This document shows positions 9,776-19,295 of a DNA stretch of 64,000 nucleotides, piece by piece. Position 1 is the stretch's first letter; each line of letters starts with the position of its first letter. The translations under genes and the position numbers were made by a program. The stretch is from Mycobacterium saskatchewanense (GTDB lineage: Bacteria; Actinomycetota; Actinomycetes; Mycobacteriales; Mycobacteriaceae): assembly GCF_010729105.1 (NCBI RefSeq), contig NZ_AP022573.1:2480001-2544000 (forward strand), in the 5' to 3' direction. Under the pieces are notes generated by a model, which searched no databases, was not told the DNA's origin, and saw nothing but the letters and a program-made list of their open reading frames with translations.

Positions 9776-12700
9776 ATGTCGAGCCATGCGTGTGAATCTT
9801 TGGTGCAGCGCCGAATCGTGCAGTTGTATGGCGCCGACGAGCAGTTCGCTGCTGCCCGTCGCGATGACGCCATCACCGAGGCGATTGATACGCCTGGGTT
9901 GCGGCTGCCGCAGCTCGTGCAGACCGTGATGGAGGGCTACGCCGACCGGCCGGCGTTGGGGCAACGTGCCGTTGAGTTCGTGCGTGATGCGCAGACCGGG
10001 CGCACCTCGGCGCAATTGCTGCCTAAATTCCAGACCATCACTTACGCCCAGTTGTGGGACCGCGCCATCCTGGTTGCTAGCGCCTTGGCGGGCGACCCCG
10101 TGTGCCCTGGTGATCGGGTGTGCGTCCTGGGTTTTGCCAGTGCCGACTTCATCACCGTCGATCTGGCGTTGATCCGCCTGGGTGCGGTAGCGGTTCCGTT
10201 ACAGGCCGGCGCTCCGGTGGCCCAGCTTCGACCGATTGTCGCCGAAACCGAGCCGGCGGTGATCGCCTCGAGTGTGGAAAACTTAACGGAGGCCGTCGAA
10301 TTGGTGTTGACGGGACACGCGCCGACGAGGCTGGTGGTATTTGACTACCAGCCGCAGGTCGACGACCAGCGCGAGGCGTTTGACACCGCGAAGGGGGCCT
10401 TGGCGCGGGCAGGCACGGCGGTGAACGTGGAGACAATGGCCGACGTGCTTGAACGCGGGCGGTTGCTGCCAGTCGCGCCGGCGTTCATCTCCGCTCAGGA
10501 CGACCCCTTGATGCTGCTCGTCTACACTTCCGGCAGCACCGGCGCCCCGAAGGGAGCCATGCATCCCGAACGTTTGGTGGCCAACTCGTGGCGCAGGTCA
10601 ACGAGGGCCAGGTGGGGCCAGCACAGCGCCGGCCCGTCGATCATCCTGAGCTTCGCGCCGATGAGCCATGCGATGGGCCGCGGTAGCGTGTATGGAGCGT
10701 TGGGCAACGGTGGCACGGTCTATTTCGTGGCCCGCGCTGACCTGTCAACCTTCCTGGACGACTTGGCGTTGGTGCGGCCCACCGAGTTGAACTTCGTGCC
10801 GCGGATCTGGGAGATGCTGTTTCAGGAGTTTCGCAGCCGACTGGACGGACGGGCCTCAGAGAATATCGACCGGGCGGCGCTGGAAGCGCAGGTTATGGCC
10901 GAGCTGCGCCAGAATGTGCTTGGTGGGCGGTTCATTTCGGCGACGACGGGCGCCGCGCCGATGTCGGATGAGATGAAGGCCTGGGTGGAGTCCCTTGTCG
11001 GGATGCATTTAGTCGACGGCTACGGCTCGACCGAGGCTGGCTCGCTGTTCGTCGATGGCCAGGTGCAGCGGCCGCCGGTGATCGACTACAAACTCGCCGA
11101 CGTCCCCGAGCTGGGCTACTTTCACACCGACCGGCCGCATCCGAGGGGGGAGCTACTGGTCAAGTCCGCCGATATTTTTGCCGGGTACTACAAACGCCCC
11201 GAGGTCACCGCCGAGGTGTTCGACCCCGATGGCTACTACCGCACCGGAGACATTGTGGCCGAGCTCGGCCCGGATCGGCTCGCCTATCTGGACCGGCGCA
11301 ATTTCGTGCTCAAGCTCTCCCAAGGTGAATTCGTCACTGTCTCCAAATTGGAGACGGTATTCGTTCAAAGCCCGCTGATCCAACAGATCTACATCTACGG
11401 CAATAGCCAACGCTCCTACCTGTTGGCGGTCGTCGTGCCCACCGAAGACGCGTTGTCGCGCAGCCTCGGCGGTGAGGCGATGAAGACGCTGATCGGCCAA
11501 TCGCTGCGAAACGTCGCCAAAGCCGCGGGTCTACAGTCCTATGAGATCCCGCGCGACTTCATCGTCGAAACGAAGCCGTTCACTCCCGAGAACGGCCTAC
11601 TCACCGACGTCGGCAAGCTGGCCCGCCCAAAACTCAAGGCGCACTACGGCCAACGTCTTGAGCAGCTCTACACGGGGCTGGCCGAAAACCAGGCCAACCA
11701 GCTACGCATGCTGCGCCAGACCGGTGCCCAACGCCCAGTGCTGGAGACGATCGGCCGGGCCGCCGGTGCGATCTTGGGTGCACCCACTACCGATCTGAGG
11801 CCCGAGGCGCATTTCACGGCCCTGGGCGGAGACTCGCTGTCGGCGTTGACGTTTGCCAACCTGCTGCGCGACATCTTCGACATCGACGTGCCCGTCGGGG
11901 TCATCATTAGTCCGGCGACCGACCTGCAGGGCCTCACCGACTACATCGAAACCGCCCGAAGGGCGACGACCAAACGGCCAACATTCGAATCGGTGCACGG
12001 CGGCCCTCACAATGGCGAAGTCATCGAGGTATCCGCCAGCGACCTGACACTAGAGAAGCTCATCGACGAGAAGACCCTGGCCGCGGCGTCCACGCTACCC
12101 CGCCCCAGCGCTGACGCACGCACGGTGTTGTTGACCGGCGCGACCGGCTTCCTGGGCCGATTTTTGGCCCTGGAATGGCTCGACCGACTGGGCCGCGCGA
12201 ACGGCAGACTGATCTGCCTGGTACGAGCCAAATCCAACGAGGACGCGCGGCGAAGGCTCGACAACACCTTCGACAGCGGAGATCCGCAGCTCCTGGCCCA
12301 CTACCAGCAGCTGGCCAGCACTCATCTCGAAGTCCTGATCGGCGATAAGGACAAGGCCAACCTCGGGCTCGATCAACGCACCTGGCAACGCCTAGCCGAC
12401 ACCGTCGACCTGATCGTTGACCCCGCAGCCCTGGTCAACCACGTCCTTCCCTACCGCCAGCTCTTCAGCCCCAACGTAGCCGGCACCGCCGAGCTGATCC
12501 GCATCGCCCTCACTACCAAGCTCAAGCCCTACAACTACGTCTCGACCATCGGGGTGGGCACCCAGATCGACCCGGCGGCATTCATCGAGGACGCCGACAT
12601 CCGCCGGATCAGCCCAACCCGCAAACTCGATGACAGCTACGCCAACGGCTACTCCACCAGCAAATGGGCCAGCGAAGTGCTACTGCGCGAGGCCAACGAC

Positions 12701-13312
12701 TTGTGCGGGCTGCCCGTGGCGGTCTTCCGCTGCAGCATGATCCTGGCCGACACGCGCTACACCGGTCAGCTCAACGTCCCCGACATGTTTACCCGGTTAA
12801 TGCTCAGCCTAGTCGCCACGGGCATCGCGCCCGCCTCGTTCTACCAACTCGGCGCCGACGGCAAGCCCCAGCGCGCCCACTACGACGGCCTGCCCGTCGA
12901 TTTCATCGCCGAATCGATCGCGACCCTCGGCGCACGAGTAATCGACCGCAACTACGAAACCTTCCACACGATGAACCCCCACGACGATGGGATCGGCCTC
13001 GACCAGTACGTCGACTGGATAGTCGACGCCGGCTACCCGATCCAGCGGATCCCCGACTATCAAACCTGGCTGCAACGCTTCGAGACCGCACTGCGTGCCC
13101 TGCCGGATCGTCAACGTCAGCATTCGCTTCTGCCGCTGCTACACAACTACCGGCGCCCCGAACAGCCGTTGTGCGGATCTCTAGCACCCACCGAACGATT
13201 CCGCGCCGCCGTACGCGACGCGAAAATCGGCCCCGACAAAGACATCCCGCACATCACAGCAGCGATCATCATCAAATACATCACCAACCTGCACCGACTT
13301 GGACTGCTATGA
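9776..13312 (+). CDS. car: Carboxylic acid reductase (CAR), 1178 aa
   Basis: A complete three-domain CAR of the FadD9/Nocardia Car family (usual length about 1170-1180 aa). The adenylation domain (about residues 1-640) has the AMP-loop YTSGSTGAPKGAM and the YGSTEAG and YRTGD motifs. A phosphopantetheine carrier domain (about 660-740) has GGDSLSAL, the Ser to be modified. The NAD(P)H-binding reductase domain (about 770-1178) has TGATGFLG and the YSTSKW catalytic Tyr-Lys. It reduces fatty or aromatic acids to aldehydes using ATP and NADPH. It sits alone, between inverted transposase relics, in a spot where M. tuberculosis has no such gene (FadD9 is Rv2590 there). It therefore looks inserted. 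Activation needs a phosphopantetheinyl transferase encoded elsewhere. Confidence 0.96.
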   Translation: MSSHACESLVQRRIVQLYGADEQFAAARRDDAITEAIDTPGLRLPQLVQTVMEGYADRPALGQRAVEFVRDAQTGRTSAQLLPKFQTITYAQLWDRAILVASALAGDPVCPGDRVCVLGFASADFITVDLALIRLGAVAVPLQAGAPVAQLRPIVAETEPAVIASSVENLTEAVELVLTGHAPTRLVVFDYQPQVDDQREAFDTAKGALARAGTAVNVETMADVLERGRLLPVAPAFISAQDDPLMLLVYTSGSTGAPKGAMHPERLVANSWRRSTRARWGQHSAGPSIILSFAPMSHAMGRGSVYGALGNGGTVYFVARADLSTFLDDLALVRPTELNFVPRIWEMLFQEFRSRLDGRASENIDRAALEAQVMAELRQNVLGGRFISATTGAAPMSDEMKAWVESLVGMHLVDGYGSTEAGSLFVDGQVQRPPVIDYKLADVPELGYFHTDRPHPRGELLVKSADIFAGYYKRPEVTAEVFDPDGYYRTGDIVAELGPDRLAYLDRRNFVLKLSQGEFVTVSKLETVFVQSPLIQQIYIYGNSQRSYLLAVVVPTEDALSRSLGGEAMKTLIGQSLRNVAKAAGLQSYEIPRDFIVETKPFTPENGLLTDVGKLARPKLKAHYGQRLEQLYTGLAENQANQLRMLRQTGAQRPVLETIGRAAGAILGAPTTDLRPEAHFTALGGDSLSALTFANLLRDIFDIDVPVGVIISPATDLQGLTDYIETARRATTKRPTFESVHGGPHNGEVIEVSASDLTLEKLIDEKTLAAASTLPRPSADARTVLLTGATGFLGRFLALEWLDRLGRANGRLICLVRAKSNEDARRRLDNTFDSGDPQLLAHYQQLASTHLEVLIGDKDKANLGLDQRTWQRLADTVDLIVDPAALVNHVLPYRQLFSPNVAGTAELIRIALTTKLKPYNYVSTIGVGTQIDPAAFIEDADIRRISPTRKLDDSYANGYSTSKWASEVLLREANDLCGLPVAVFRCSMILADTRYTGQLNVPDMFTRLMLSLVATGIAPASFYQLGADGKPQRAHYDGLPVDFIAESIATLGARVIDRNYETFHTMNPHDDGIGLDQYVDWIVDAGYPIQRIPDYQTWLQRFETALRALPDRQRQHSLLPLLHNYRRPEQPLCGSLAPTERFRAAVRDAKIGPDKDIPHITAAIIIKYITNLHRLGLL

Positions 13313-13412
13313 ATAGATTTCGGACGGTCCGACCGAAGACCTCACTCGACTTGAGCCGCCGTCAACCCCGCTGTCGGGACTATCTCGCTAACGGTGTTTC
13401 CGGCGGTTTCCA

Positions 13413-13657
13413 TCAGTAGGTTTCGGCTGCCGGGAATCGGTCGGCGAAGGTGATCGCGAACGCGTTTAGGGCAGGCTTCCACCTCATTGCCCATCGTGGC
13501 TTACCTCGTCCGGTCGGGTCCAGGGACCGGGTGACCAGATACAGGCATTGCATCGGGGCCTGTTCAGTCGGGAAGTGCCCGCGGGCGCGGCGGTAGCGGG
13601 CATTGATCGACTCCACGGCATTGTGCTGCAGATGACGCGCCGTATCTCGACGTCGTA
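13413..13657 (-). pseudogene. IS256-type transposase, C-terminal relic, right copy
   Basis: Reverse strand, in two frames: YDVEIRRVICST, a frameshift, then NAVESINARYRRARGHFP, EQAPMQCLYLVTRSLDPTG and MRWKPALNAFAITF, ending with a stop at 13413. It is the same end of an IS256-family transposase as the relic at 9231-9471, in opposite orientation, so the pair points inward at the carboxylic acid reductase gene. The catalytic region is absent, so this copy cannot be active. The 100 bases between the CAR stop and this relic hold nothing recognised. Confidence 0.85.
13468..13562. repeat. Right arm of a 95-bp perfect inverted repeat
   Basis: Reverse complement of 9325-9419 without mismatch. Homologous recombination between the arms would invert the 4-kb CAR segment. 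Confidence 0.9.
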
Positions 13658-13718
13658 GGAACAAATGTTCAGCAGAATCGCTGCCGTGCTGCGCGCCCGC
13701 CGAATCTGGAAAAGCCCT

Positions 13719-14291
13719 TCAGCCGCGCGCGATCCTCCCGAGACGGTCGTACGCCTCCCACCAGACGGCCTCACGTTCGACCAACGAAATCGCACCATTG
13801 CTAAGAGCACGGTCGGCTTGGGTCAGCATGCTGACTACGAGCGTCCATTCGGCGTATTTGCGTCGCTCGCCGGCGTCGGCGCTGCCGGGCAAGAGGATGG
13901 CCGACAAGGATCTGACGTGCACGCGGGGTGGCCCGGCCCGCAGGAAGAGCAGCGCCCCAATCGAGATGTAGGTGAGCACGGCATACCTCAGCACCGTATC
14001 GGGAGGGGCCGCGGCGCCGCCAAGGAGCAGGATCGCCAGCAATCCCAGCGCGGCGCCGGTTGCCGGCCATCCCCGCCACATCCGCGCCAGCCGCCGATCG
14101 GCGGTCGTGGTTCCCGGGGGATAAACGATCAACCGGTAGTGCCGAACATCGTATCTGCCAACCGTGGCATCGAAGGATCCCCACTGATAGGCGCCGTCGA
14201 GCAGCCGCGACCACCACCGGGGGAGCGCCGGTAGGGTCTTGGTGGGCTGTCGGACAACCGGTTCACGGTGTCGCGGCACAATTATTCGCAC
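13719..14291 (-). CDS. DUF6611-type membrane protein (up to 190 aa)
   Basis: The protein has a soluble N-terminus with RWWSRLLDGAYQWGSFDATVGRYDVRHYRL, quoted here in parts: RLLDGAYQWGSF and VGRYDVRHYRLIVYPPG. Two close hydrophobic segments follow (about residues 78-96 and 101-117), then a C-terminal part ending EREAVWWEAYDRLGRIA. This pattern recurs in mycobacterial proteins labelled DUF6611. No function is known. The start is uncertain: GTG 14291 gives 190 aa, and an in-frame GTG lies at 14279. It stands alone between the CAR insertion and kdp, opposite to both. Confidence 0.75.
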   Translation of the reverse strand: MRIIVPRHREPVVRQPTKTLPALPRWWSRLLDGAYQWGSFDATVGRYDVRHYRLIVYPPGTTTADRRLARMWRGWPATGAALGLLAILLLGGAAAPPDTVLRYAVLTYISIGALLFLRAGPPRVHVRSLSAILLPGSADAGERRKYAEWTLVVSMLTQADRALSNGAISLVEREAVWWEAYDRLGRIARG

Positions 14292-15301
14292 AAATCTGGG
14301 TCTACGCCCGATTCACGACGCACGGAACTAATCCAAACAACATCTATACGCTCCACGGCCGACCATTTACGTCACCTTGTCGACACGGCGGCCATGAGCG
14401 GGGCGTCCCAGCTGACCCGATCAGCAGAAACAGTCGTGCTAATCAGTGCCGATCAGTCGGATATCCCATGGGGCCACCCGAGGCCCGTCGCCCGGGCTCC
14501 AAAACCGGTTAGTTGCAGTTCATTAGACATCAGACGCCGGTCCGCGTCGCCACCCAGGCCCACGCGGTGATCCCGCCTGCCACCGCCGCCGAGCGGGTAG
14601 CCAACTATCTGGCCGCCGCCCAGGCGACCGGACCGCACCGCATCCTGACACAGGACGTGGCCTTCGAGACCAACTCGTCGAGATCACCATTCTGGTGCCG
14701 TCGCCGGCCGACAACGACACCTTCACCGCGCTAACGTGCATCGACTGGCTCGGCGACTGCCTTCGCAAAATGGCGCCCGGTCTGGACGCCCACCCAGTCC
14801 ATCGCGACCATCGCGGCATAACCGGCGTCAGCTCCGACCAAGTCAGCCATGACCGGCTGGTTCAGCGAGCTTGCGAAAAGGTTCGCCAAGCCAGCAGTGG
14901 TGTGCCGGCGATGATGATCCGTCAGCCCGAAGCCTCGACGACCAGCATGGAACAGACGACGGATCCCCAACGCGGGCGGGTTCCGATCCATCAAGCGGCC
15001 ATGAACCACCGGGCGAATGTTGAATCGGTTCCCGAGCACTCGGATCGCGCCGACGTCGATCGTCGGCACACCGCGTTGCGTGCCCTCTACGAACGACTCA
15101 ACCGGCCGGCCGCGGGACCGGCGACTAAGGCGTAAAGGAAGCGTAAATGCACACGTCGCCGCCGTTAGGAAACTGTCAACCAATGGCCCTATCCGACAAA
15201 CCGTGTCTAGTTTCAAGCTGACCTTGCCTCCGAGTACGGCACTGTGGCCTGACTCGACGAGGCCTTTTCGTATACCGCCACTTGCACGGAACGGAGACAA
15301 G
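14292..15301. other. Long gap before the kdp operon; possible decayed gene, no intact one
   Basis: About 1 kb without a gene I can support. On the plus strand, two frames joined by a frameshift near 14670 give a protein-like stretch (ATAAERVANYLAAAQ, then LVEITILVPSPADND and FTALTCIDWLGDC, about 14570-14770), perhaps a decayed coding sequence of unknown family. The last 150 bases before 15302 should contain the kdp promoter. GGAG stands 6 bases before the first ATG of the operon. No riboswitch fold was recognised. Confidence 0.4.
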
Positions 15302-15385
15302 ATGGGCGTGTTGGTGTACATCGTGCTCACGATCGCGGTGTTCGCCGTGCTCGGGCTGGCTCAGAAGTTGGTCGAGCGGCTGTGA
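15302..15385 (+). CDS. 27-aa single-pass membrane peptide leading the kdp operon
   Basis: ATG 15302 with GGAG six bases upstream encodes 27 residues: a start [20 protein letters not shown], then QKLVERL. That is one hydrophobic helix followed by a short charged tail. Its stop overlaps the GTG start of kdpF (GTGA), the same coupling used through the rest of the operon, which argues for real translation. It differs from KdpF, which follows it. I believe similar peptides occur before kdpF in other actinobacteria, but this is memory, not a search. A likely role is a small accessory or stabilising subunit of the Kdp complex; this is inference. Confidence 0.7.
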   Translation: MGVLVYIVLTIAVFAVLGLAQKLVERL

Positions 15386-15471
15386 GCTACGAAAACATTG
15401 TCGGCTTGGCGCTTTCCATCGTTCTCGCGCTGTACCTGGCGGGCGCCCTGCTGTTCCCGGAGAGGTTCTAG
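15382..15471 (+). CDS. kdpF: Potassium-transporting ATPase subunit KdpF (29 aa)
   Basis: A 29-residue peptide from GTG 15382: [20 protein letters not shown], then a tail ending FPERF. The single helix and the terminal PERF are the KdpF signature. KdpF stabilises the KdpABC complex in the membrane. It overlaps the 27-aa peptide before it by four bases, and its TAG stop shares a base with the GTG start of kdpA. Confidence 0.9.
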   Translation: MSYENIVGLALSIVLALYLAGALLFPERF

Positions 15472-17144
15472 TGAGCACAACCACAGCGGGGATCGTCTTC
15501 CTCGCCGCTCTCGTCTTGGCGCTGGCCGCGGTCCATGTGCCCCTCGGCGATTACATGTACCGCGTCTACACGTCGGAGAAGGACTCCTATGTCGAGCGGA
15601 CGATCTACCGACTGATCGGTGTCGATGCGCGCTCCGAGCAGACGTGGGGCGCCTACGCCCGAAGCGTCCTGGCGTTCTCATCGATCAGCATCCTGTTCCT
15701 GTTCGGCTTGCAGCTGGTACAGGGCAAGTTGCCGTTGCATCTGCACGATCCGGCTACGCAGATGACGCCCGGGCTGGCGTGGAACACCGCGGTCAGCTTC
15801 GTCACCAACACCAACTGGCAGGCGTACTCCGGTGAATCGACGGAGGGCCACCTCGTGCAGATGGCCGGCCTGGCGGTGCAGAACTTCGTTTCGGCGGCCG
15901 TCGGCATCGCCGTGGCCATCGCACTGGTGCGCGGGTTTGTCAGGAAGCGCACCGGCGACCTGGGCAACTTCTGGGTCGACCTGGTCCGCGGCACTTTCCG
16001 GATCCTGCTGCCGATTGCAGTCATCGGCGCGATCGTTCTGGTCGCCGGTGGCGCCATTCAGAACTTCCATCTGCACGACCAGGTCGTCACGACCCTGGGG
16101 GGTTCCCAACAGACGATCACCGGCGGTCCGGTAGCCAGCCAGGAGGTCATCAAGGAGCTCGGCACCAACGGTGGCGGGTTCTACAACGCGAACTCGGCGC
16201 ATCCGTTCGAGAACCCGACGAGATGGACCAACTGGCTGGAAATCTTCCTGCTTTTGGTGATCAGCTTCTCGCTGCCGCGGACGTTCGGGCGCATGGTCGG
16301 CAACACCAAGCAGGGCTACGCAATCGCGTCGGTCATGGCGACGCTTTATGCGATCAGCGTGACGTGCATGCTTTGGTTCCAGCTGCAACACCACGGCACG
16401 GTGCCCACGTCGATCGGCTCGGCGATGGAGGGAGTCGAGCAGCGGTTCGGCATCGCGGACTCCGCGGTGTTCGCCGACTCCACGACGCTCACGTCCACCG
16501 GGGCCGTCGACTCGTTCCACGACTCGTACACCAGCCTCGGCGGGATGATGGCGTTGTTCAACATGCAACTCGGCGAGGTCGCCCCCGGCGGTACCGGTTC
16601 CGGCCTCTACGGCATGCTGATCCTCGCTGTAATAACCGTTTTCGTCGCCGGACTGATGGTCGGGCGCACGCCCGAATACCTCGGCAAGAAGATCAATCCC
16701 CGCGAAATCAAGCTTGCCGGCAGTTATTTCCTGGTCACGCCGCTCATCGTGTTGACCGGCACCGCGATAGCGATGGCGCTGCCCGGCGAGCGAGCGGGGA
16801 TGCTGAACACCGGTCCGCACGGACTGTCGGAGGTGCTGTACGCGTTCACCTCCGCGGCCAACAACAACGGTTCCGCCTTCGCGGGGATCAGCGTGAACAC
16901 CAACTGGTACAACACCGCCCTCGGGCTGGCCATGGTCTTCGGCCGGTTCCTGCCGATCGTCCTCGCGCTGGCCCTGGCCGGTTCACTCGCCAAGCAAGGG
17001 CACACGCCGGAATCTGCGGGCACCCTGCCCACCCATCGGCCGCAGTTCGTGGGCATGGTCGCCGGCGTCACGGTGATTCTTGTTGCCCTGACGTTCCTGC
17101 CCATGCTCGCGCTGGGGCCTCTCGCTGAAGGAATCCACTCATGA
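15471..17144 (+). CDS. kdpA: Potassium-transporting ATPase subunit KdpA (557 aa)
   Basis: The K+-binding, channel-like subunit, with about ten membrane segments and four selectivity-filter repeats; [19 protein letters not shown] (about residues 230-250) and NNNGSAFAG are visible filter regions. The GTG at 15471 overlaps the kdpF stop and gives 557 aa, the same as E. coli KdpA. Its stop overlaps the kdpB ATG (ATGA). The Kdp pump takes up K+ at very low external levels, driven by ATP hydrolysis on KdpB. All subunits lie in one tightly coupled operon. Confidence 0.97.
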   Translation: MSTTTAGIVFLAALVLALAAVHVPLGDYMYRVYTSEKDSYVERTIYRLIGVDARSEQTWGAYARSVLAFSSISILFLFGLQLVQGKLPLHLHDPATQMTPGLAWNTAVSFVTNTNWQAYSGESTEGHLVQMAGLAVQNFVSAAVGIAVAIALVRGFVRKRTGDLGNFWVDLVRGTFRILLPIAVIGAIVLVAGGAIQNFHLHDQVVTTLGGSQQTITGGPVASQEVIKELGTNGGGFYNANSAHPFENPTRWTNWLEIFLLLVISFSLPRTFGRMVGNTKQGYAIASVMATLYAISVTCMLWFQLQHHGTVPTSIGSAMEGVEQRFGIADSAVFADSTTLTSTGAVDSFHDSYTSLGGMMALFNMQLGEVAPGGTGSGLYGMLILAVITVFVAGLMVGRTPEYLGKKINPREIKLAGSYFLVTPLIVLTGTAIAMALPGERAGMLNTGPHGLSEVLYAFTSAANNNGSAFAGISVNTNWYNTALGLAMVFGRFLPIVLALALAGSLAKQGHTPESAGTLPTHRPQFVGMVAGVTVILVALTFLPMLALGPLAEGIHS

Positions 17145-19294
17145 CCGCAACCACCATCGATCCGGCTGAGCAGACGCTGCAGCCGGAAGCCGCTTCCAGC
17201 GCCAAACGCGTGCAGGGCGGCTTGCTCGACCCGAAGATGCTGTGGAAGTCGACGCCGGACGCGCTGCGCAAACTCGATCCGCGCACCCTGTGGCGCAACC
17301 CGGTCATGTTCATCGTCGAGATCGGCGCCGCCTGGAGCACCGCGTTGGCGATCATCAACGAAACATGGTTCGCGTGGCTGATCGTCGTGTGGTTGTGGCT
17401 GACGGTGCTCTTCGCGAACCTCGCGGAGGCGGTGGCCGAAGGGCGCGGCAAAGCCCAGGCGGAAACGCTGCGTAGAGCCAAGACTCAAACCCTGGCTCGG
17501 CGGCTCAAGGACTGGAAACCGGGCGGCCCGGTCGTCGAGGACGAGGTAGCGGCGCCGCTGCTGCAACAGGGCGACGTCGTCGTGGTCGAGGCCGGCCAAG
17601 TGATCCCGGGCGACGGTGACGTGGTGGAAGGCATTGCCTCCGTGGACGAGTCGGCCATCACCGGGGAGTCGGCGCCGGTGATCCGCGAGTCCGGCGGCGA
17701 CCGTTCGGCGGTCACCGGTGGCACCACCGTGCTCAGCGACCGGATCGTCGTGAAGATCACGCAGAAGCCTGGAGAAAGCTTCATCGACCGGATGATCGCG
17801 TTGGTCGAGGGCGCCAACCGGCAGAAGACCCCCAACGAGATCGCGCTGAACATCCTGCTGGCCGCGTTGACCATCATCTTCGTGTTCGCCGTCGCGACCC
17901 TGCAGCCGTTGGCGATCTACTCCAAGCTCAACAACCCCGGCGTCCCGGACACCCAGGCGCTCAACGCAAATGGGGTCACCGGGATCGTCATGGTCTCCCT
18001 TCTCGTCTGCCTCATACCCACCACCATCGGGGCGCTCTTGTCGGCCATCGGCATCGCCGGCATGGATCGGCTGGTGCAGCGCAACGTGCTCGCGATGTCG
18101 GGGCGCGCGGTGGAGGCCGCCGGCGACGTGAACACGTTGCTGCTCGACAAGACGGGCACCATCACCCTGGGCAACCGGCAGGCTGCCGCCTTCATCCCTC
18201 TCGACGGCGTCTCCCCCGAGCAGCTCGCCGACGCCGCTCAGCTGTCAAGCCTCGCCGACGAAACACCGGAAGGGCGATCGGTGGTCGTCTTCGCCAAGCA
18301 ACATTTCGGGCTGCGCGCCCGCACGCCGGGCGAACTCGCGCATGCCCATTGGGTGGAATTCTCCGCCACGACCCGGATGTCTGGTGTCGACCTCGACGGC
18401 CACCTGCTGCGCAAAGGCGCGGCCAGTTCGGTCGCCGAATGGGTACGCGGGCAAGGCAGTGACGTCCCCATGCAATTGGGCGAGATCGTCGACGGCATCT
18501 CCGCGGGCGGGGGCACCCCACTCGTCGTGGGCGAGACCCGCGGCGGCAAGGCGGCCGTGCTCGGCGTCATCCACCTCAAGGACGTCGTCAAGCAGGGCAT
18601 GCGGGAGCGCTTCGACGAGATGCGGAAGATGGGCATCCGGACCGTGATGATCACCGGCGACAACCCCTTGACCGCCAAGGCGATCGCCGACGAGGCCGGA
18701 GTCGACGACTTCCTCGCCGAGGCCACACCCGAGGACAAGCTGGCGCTGATCAAGCGCGAGCAGGAGGGCGGCAAGCTGGTCGCGATGACCGGAGACGGGA
18801 CCAACGACGCCCCGGCCCTGGCCCAGGCCGACGTCGGCGTGGCGATGAACACCGGCACGTCGGCCGCCAAGGAGGCCGGCAACATGGTCGACCTCGACTC
18901 CGACCCCACCAAGCTCATCGAGATCGTCGAGATCGGCAAGCAGTTGCTGATCACCCGCGGTGCGCTGACCACGTTTTCGATCGCCAACGACATCGCGAAA
19001 TACTTCGCGATCATCCCGGCGATGTTCGTCGCGCTGTTCCCCGGGCTGGACATGATCAACATCATGCGGTTGCACAGCCCGCAGTCGGCGATCCTGTCGG
19101 CGGTGATTTTCAACGCCATCATCATCGTCCTGTTGATCCCGCTGTCGCTGCGCGGCGTACGCTACACCCCGAGCAGCGCGTCAAAACTGTTGAGCCGCAA
19201 CCTCTACATCTACGGTCTGGGCGGCATCGTCGCCCCGTTCGTGGGCATCAAGCTCATTGACCTCATCGTCCAATTCGTCCCCGGGATGTCCTGA
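17141..19294 (+). CDS. kdpB: Potassium-transporting P-type ATPase subunit KdpB (717 aa)
   Basis: The catalytic P-type ATPase of the Kdp pump. The phosphorylated Asp is D336 in [13 protein letters not shown]; the actuator motif ITGESAPV and the hinge [17 protein letters not shown] are intact. Membrane helices flank these cytoplasmic domains. The start ATG overlaps the kdpA stop by four bases and kdpC starts one base after its stop. Length and motifs are normal for the family. Confidence 0.98.
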   Translation: MTATTIDPAEQTLQPEAASSAKRVQGGLLDPKMLWKSTPDALRKLDPRTLWRNPVMFIVEIGAAWSTALAIINETWFAWLIVVWLWLTVLFANLAEAVAEGRGKAQAETLRRAKTQTLARRLKDWKPGGPVVEDEVAAPLLQQGDVVVVEAGQVIPGDGDVVEGIASVDESAITGESAPVIRESGGDRSAVTGGTTVLSDRIVVKITQKPGESFIDRMIALVEGANRQKTPNEIALNILLAALTIIFVFAVATLQPLAIYSKLNNPGVPDTQALNANGVTGIVMVSLLVCLIPTTIGALLSAIGIAGMDRLVQRNVLAMSGRAVEAAGDVNTLLLDKTGTITLGNRQAAAFIPLDGVSPEQLADAAQLSSLADETPEGRSVVVFAKQHFGLRARTPGELAHAHWVEFSATTRMSGVDLDGHLLRKGAASSVAEWVRGQGSDVPMQLGEIVDGISAGGGTPLVVGETRGGKAAVLGVIHLKDVVKQGMRERFDEMRKMGIRTVMITGDNPLTAKAIADEAGVDDFLAEATPEDKLALIKREQEGGKLVAMTGDGTNDAPALAQADVGVAMNTGTSAAKEAGNMVDLDSDPTKLIEIVEIGKQLLITRGALTTFSIANDIAKYFAIIPAMFVALFPGLDMINIMRLHSPQSAILSAVIFNAIIIVLLIPLSLRGVRYTPSSASKLLSRNLYIYGLGGIVAPFVGIKLIDLIVQFVPGMS

Positions 19295-19295
19295 C

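Noticed and set aside
9231..13657. An intact composite transposon carrying CAR
   Set aside because: Both transposase copies lack the catalytic region and are frameshifted, and no outer terminal repeats or target duplications were found; only relics are claimed.
14731..15330. A 199-codon minus-strand frame before kdp
   Set aside because: It runs over the expected kdp promoter and the 27-aa peptide start, has no recognisable domain, and its composition is not that of neighbouring proteins.
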